In this document: one piece after another, positions 7,687-10,446 of the stretch
Numbering within the stretch: position 1 is the stretch's first letter
Layout of the letters: every line of letters starts with the position of its first letter
From: a bacterium
Lineage (GTDB): Bacteria; Patescibacteriota; Minisyncoccia; Phycocordibacterales; 2-02-FULL-43-11
Direction of reading: 5' to 3'
NCBI GenBank assembly: GCA_021814895.1
Contig: JAKAHN010000016.1
Location: forward strand, 1 to 10,446
Length of the DNA: 10,446 nt
The notes under the pieces: generated by a model
What the model was told of the DNA's origin: nothing
The model's database searches: none
Seen by the model: the letters and a program-made list of their open reading frames with translations, nothing else
Program-made: the position numbers and the translations under genes

Positions 7687-8565
7687 ATGACAACCAAAGA
7701 GAGTATAAAAATAAAAGTATATAGAATTGCAACGAACTTGCTCGCGCCACTTAAGGGGCTTGGCTTGCGCCGTTTTAAGATTGTCAGAAAAGGTCTGAGT
7801 CTTATAAAATCTCGTTCAGCGAATGTCCGCGGACATCTAATGTACCTGAACACATTAGATTTTACTATGTACGAACCTCTCATAACGAACACGTTTGAGT
7901 CGTATGAGACAGAGATAGTGTTGGGTATGATTAAAAAAGATGATGTCGTGATGGATCTTGGAGCAAATATTGGTTATTACACTCTTTTGATCGCTCAAAA
8001 AATAGGCCCGCAAGGGCAAATTTGGGCTTTTGAGCCAGAACCTCGGAATTTTAAATTACTTAAGAAAAATATTGCTGTCAACGGATACACTAATACAACT
8101 CTTTCGTCTTACGCATTATCGGATCACAAAGGAGAGTCAACACTCTACAGCAATACTTACAACAAAGGTGATAATCGTATTTTTCCATCGCGCGGATTTG
8201 AGACAATGCCTATAAAACTAGAGACTCTCGATTCTGTTTTGCCGACTTCAATGCATGGAAAAGTTAATTTTATAAAAATGGATATTCAGGGGGCCGAATG
8301 TCTTGCCTTGCGGGGTATGACAAGTATTTTAGACAAAAGCAAGAATCTTAAGATGGCTATGGAGTTTTGGCCGCAAAAACTGCTTCGGGCCGGAACAAGC
8401 GCAGGTGAAGTTATTGATATTTTGGAACGGAATAAATTCACGTATTCAATTATTGATGAGAGCCAAAAAAAACTTATTCCTGTAAACAGAAATGAACTTT
8501 TGTCTAGCATTCCAGAGAACGATGCGGACAGCGCGGTCAATCTTTTGTGTGTTCGCAACCGATAA
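7687..8565 (+). CDS. FkbM-family SAM-dependent methyltransferase (second copy)
   Basis: A 292-residue FkbM methyltransferase. Motif I is VMDLGANIGYYT (88-99), the acidic loop is AFEPEP (114-119), and the family signature is KMDIQGAE (197-204). The open frame extends back to a GTG-like start at 7597, which lies inside the LamG gene. The ATG at 7687, 14 bases after that gene's stop, is preferred and starts MTTKESIKIKVYRIATN. A basic N-terminal segment (about 15-45) precedes the catalytic domain. The segment YLNTLDFTMYEPLITNTFESYE, split over 53-74, resembles the pre-SAM region of many glycan O-methyltransferases. Its immediate link to a secreted LamG protein suggests it modifies a sugar attached to, or recognised by, that protein (inference). 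It differs from the FkbM at 740-1588 outside the motifs. Three of 11 proline codons are CCG, intermediate between LamG and the flanking genes. Confidence 0.9.
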   Translation: MTTKESIKIKVYRIATNLLAPLKGLGLRRFKIVRKGLSLIKSRSANVRGHLMYLNTLDFTMYEPLITNTFESYETEIVLGMIKKDDVVMDLGANIGYYTLLIAQKIGPQGQIWAFEPEPRNFKLLKKNIAVNGYTNTTLSSYALSDHKGESTLYSNTYNKGDNRIFPSRGFETMPIKLETLDSVLPTSMHGKVNFIKMDIQGAECLALRGMTSILDKSKNLKMAMEFWPQKLLRAGTSAGEVIDILERNKFTYSIIDESQKKLIPVNRNELLSSIPENDADSAVNLLCVRNR

Positions 8566-8739
8566 TTTTGGTTACATAAATTTTTTTTCATTTCATTATA
8601 CCCATTTCAGATGGTTGTTTGGACTTTTCTAAAAGATCATAAAGCCTTATTTTGTTTCTTTATCTTACTTAATCAAGTTATGAAGAGTTGCTACAAGGGC
8701 TTGATATTATGCCGTTTTTTTGAGATGATGAACTGAATT
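8566..8739. other. 174-bp intergenic region before the nonulosonate genes
   Basis: This gap is AT-rich and noncoding as far as I can see. It opens with a weak 4-bp stem (AACC at 8557-8560 with GGTT at 8570-8573) followed by a run of eight T at 8581-8588. That could be a poor intrinsic terminator for the LamG-FkbM unit. A TATTAT at 8705-8710 resembles a -10 element upstream of the dehydratase gene, but no -35 element lies at proper spacing. No RNA gene was recognised. Confidence 0.3.
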
Positions 8740-9750
8740 ATGGATATATTTAAAAACAAGACAATATTGATTACCGGCGGTACAGGCTCTTTCGGCAGAA
8801 ATTTTGCTAAGCATCTTTTGCAAAATGCTTCGCTCAAAAAACTGATAATTTTCAGCCGGGATGAATTCAAACAGATGCAACTGTCCGACGAGATCGGCGG
8901 TGATAAAAGGGTGAGATTTTTTATCGGCGACGTTAGAGACAGGTCAAGATTGGCCAGAGCTTTTGAGGGCGTGGATATCATTGTCCATGCGGCGGCCTTA
9001 AAACAGGTTCCGACTTTGGAATTCAACCCGTTTGAAGCGATTAAAACAAATGTAAACGGCAGTCAAAATGTCATTGAGGAAGCGATTAACAACAATGTTG
9101 ATAAGGTTTTGCTCATTTCAACCGATAAGGCTGCGCAACCGGCAAATCTTTACGGGGCGACAAAACTTTGCGCCGAGAAACTTTTTGTCTCCGGCAATGT
9201 TTATTCCGCCGGCAGGACAAAATTCAGCGTTGTTCGATACGGCAATGTCATGGGGAGCCGGGGCAGTGTCATAGAAAAAATTCTTAAAAAAGATAATCTG
9301 GAAACGATTCATATCACTCATGAATCAATGACTCGTTTTTGGATAAATCTGGAGCAGAGTTTTGAATTGGTTTTGTTTGCTTTGAAAAATATGAACGGCG
9401 GAGAAATATTCGTGCCGAAAATTTCAAGTATGAAGCTCACCGATTTGTTTGATGTTTTGGCGCCGAATGCAAAAAGAAAAATTATCGGTATTCGTCCAGG
9501 AGAGAAGATGCATGAAGTTTTACTTACAAAAGAAGAATCCAGACACGCCTTGGAGCTGGAAAAATATTTTGCCGTTTTGCCGGAACATGAGGAATTTTTT
9601 AACAGCAAAAAAAGATACGCCAATTTGCTTAAAACCGGCAAGAAAGTAAGAGATGATTTTGAATTTACCAGCGATACAAACAAGGATTGGTTGACCAAAG
9701 AAAAATTTCAAAAGATTGTCAGTATTATCAAGACTCAAATATCAAAATAA
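8740..9750 (+). CDS. pseB: UDP-N-acetylglucosamine 4,6-dehydratase, PseB-like
   Basis: A 336-residue short-chain dehydrogenase of the PseB/FlaA1 type. It removes water from UDP-GlcNAc while inverting C5, the first step of pseudaminic acid synthesis in the cytoplasm. The NAD(P)-binding motif is GGTGSFG (13-19), then FSRDEFKQMQ (38-47), GDVRDRSRL (63-71) and HAAALKQVPTLEFNPFEA (83-100). The catalytic set is STDKA (127-131) and YGATK (138-142), giving Asp129, Lys130, Tyr138 and Lys142. RYGNVMGSRGS (166-176), MTRFW (197-201) and GEKMHE (254-259) are also typical. The length matches soluble PseB (about 330) and excludes the longer membrane-bound PglF/WbpM type. A retaining LegB-like specificity cannot be excluded by eye. 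A nonulosonate synthase gene follows 6 bases later, supporting the pathway call. Six of 7 proline codons are CCG, as in the other glycan genes. The start ATG has no Shine-Dalgarno site. Confidence 0.88.
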   Translation: MDIFKNKTILITGGTGSFGRNFAKHLLQNASLKKLIIFSRDEFKQMQLSDEIGGDKRVRFFIGDVRDRSRLARAFEGVDIIVHAAALKQVPTLEFNPFEAIKTNVNGSQNVIEEAINNNVDKVLLISTDKAAQPANLYGATKLCAEKLFVSGNVYSAGRTKFSVVRYGNVMGSRGSVIEKILKKDNLETIHITHESMTRFWINLEQSFELVLFALKNMNGGEIFVPKISSMKLTDLFDVLAPNAKRKIIGIRPGEKMHEVLLTKEESRHALELEKYFAVLPEHEEFFNSKKRYANLLKTGKKVRDDFEFTSDTNKDWLTKEKFQKIVSIIKTQISK

Positions 9751-9756
9751 TTTAAA

Positions 9757-10446
9757 ATGAACAACCGCTTTTTTTCTAAATCTTTCAAGGTTGGTAAAAG
9801 ATGGGTAGGAGAAAATCAGCCGGCTTTTATTATTGCCGATATAGGGGCGAATTTTGACGGCGATTTGGAAAAGGCCAAAAAATTGGCTTTGGCGGTCAAA
9901 GAATCCGGCGGTGATGTGGTAAAAATCCAGAGTTTTAAGTCTGATAAAATTGTTTCCGGAAAAGGTTTCGCGTCAATGAAATTAAAGGGTGTTCACGGCT
10001 CTTGGAAAAAACCGATCGACCAAGTTTTTAAAGATGCGGAATTTCCAAGAGACTGGCATAAGGAGTTTTTTGATTATTGCCATAAAATCGGCATTGAGGT
10101 TTCTTCGTCGCCTTATGATTACGAAGCGGTTGATTTGATGGATAAGCTTGGCGTTAACTTTTACAAAATCGGTTCGGGTGATATTACTTGGCATGAGATG
10201 CTTGAGTATATTGCTCGTAAAGGCAGGCCGGTCATTTTGGCGACTGGCGCCAGTACTTTGGCCGAAGTCAGCGAAGCGGTTGAGGTAATAAGAAAAACAG
10301 GCAATAAGGATTTCGCTCTCCTCCAGTGCATCACAAATTATCCTTCAAAGATTGAAAGCGCCAATTTGAAAGTGATGAATGTGTATAAAGAAGCCTTTAA
10401 TACGATTATCGGTTATTCGGACCATACTCCAGGCGATACGGTCGTT
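9757..10446 (+). CDS. Nonulosonic acid synthase (NeuB/PseI/LegI family), C-terminus cut by window edge
   Basis: The first 230 residues of a sialic-acid-synthase-type enzyme, open to the right edge. The family condenses phosphoenolpyruvate with a six-carbon amino sugar to give a nine-carbon nonulosonic acid. Seen are FIIADIGANFDGDLEKAKKL (24-43), GGDVVKIQSFKSDKIVS (51-67), SSSPYDYEAVDLM (116-128), FYKIGSGD (135-142), ILATGAS (160-166), LLQCITNYPS (188-197) and GYSDHTPGD (219-227). The SDHT histidine matches a metal ligand of NeuB. The usual NH after IG.N is NF (Phe33). The other metal-ligand position (His in NeuB, LLHCT) is Gln190. The first point is unusual; the second occurs in some Leg/Pse-type relatives as I recall. 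The C-terminal antifreeze-like SAF domain lies beyond the window. It starts 6 bases after the PseB-like gene, so the two are one operon. Sialic, pseudaminic and legionaminic products cannot be told apart here. Confidence 0.9.
   Translation, partial: MNNRFFSKSFKVGKRWVGENQPAFIIADIGANFDGDLEKAKKLALAVKESGGDVVKIQSFKSDKIVSGKGFASMKLKGVHGSWKKPIDQVFKDAEFPRDWHKEFFDYCHKIGIEVSSSPYDYEAVDLMDKLGVNFYKIGSGDITWHEMLEYIARKGRPVILATGASTLAEVSEAVEVIRKTGNKDFALLQCITNYPSKIESANLKVMNVYKEAFNTIIGYSDHTPGDTVV

Noticed and set aside
6433..8739. Mobile-element boundaries (direct or inverted repeats) around the LamG-FkbM unit
   Set aside because: Comparison by eye of the 52-bp and 174-bp flanks showed no shared repeat, and no integrase or transposase is present.

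Overview
The window is a dense stretch of a surface-polysaccharide (glycan) locus from a moderately AT-rich bacterium. Nine protein-coding genes are visible, two of them cut by the window edges. No RNA gene, CRISPR array, transposase or insertion sequence was seen. Translation uses the standard code. None of the nine chosen starts has a recognisable Shine-Dalgarno sequence. The secreted LamG protein carries a C-terminal domain I associate with Candidate Phyla Radiation (Patescibacteria/Parcubacteria) and phage surface proteins. Together these make a CPR-type bacterium my best guess for the host, but this is inference, and other lineages poor in Shine-Dalgarno sites are not excluded.

Layout. 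Positions 1-3102 are a minus-strand operon read right to left: a 502-aa capsule-biosynthesis-like GT-B protein, an FkbM-family methyltransferase, and a GT4 glycosyltransferase that runs off the left edge. Gaps between these genes are 5 nt and 1 nt. Positions 3103-3174 are a short divergent control region with -10/-35-like elements on both strands. Positions 3175-6432 are a plus-strand pair 6 nt apart: a fused ABC exporter of the MsbA/PglK type and a 481-aa paralogue of the 502-aa protein. Positions 6418-8565 hold a unit with its own candidate promoter: a secreted LamG-fold protein and a second FkbM methyltransferase. Its codon choice differs from the rest of the window. After a 174-bp gap, 8740-10446 hold a PseB-like UDP-GlcNAc 4,6-dehydratase and the first 230 residues of a NeuB/PseI/LegI-type nonulosonate synthase.

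How the parts may work together (inference). The PseB-like and NeuB-like enzymes would make a sialic-acid-like nine-carbon sugar of the pseudaminic/legionaminic type. The GT4 enzyme and the two capsule-type transferases would build a glycan on a lipid carrier. The ABC exporter would flip it outward. The FkbM enzymes would O-methylate sugars. The secreted LamG protein is either an unlinked surface lectin-like protein or a glycan-carrying substrate. The mirrored pair of capsule-type paralogues and the codon-distinct LamG-FkbM unit are the parts most worth a second look.
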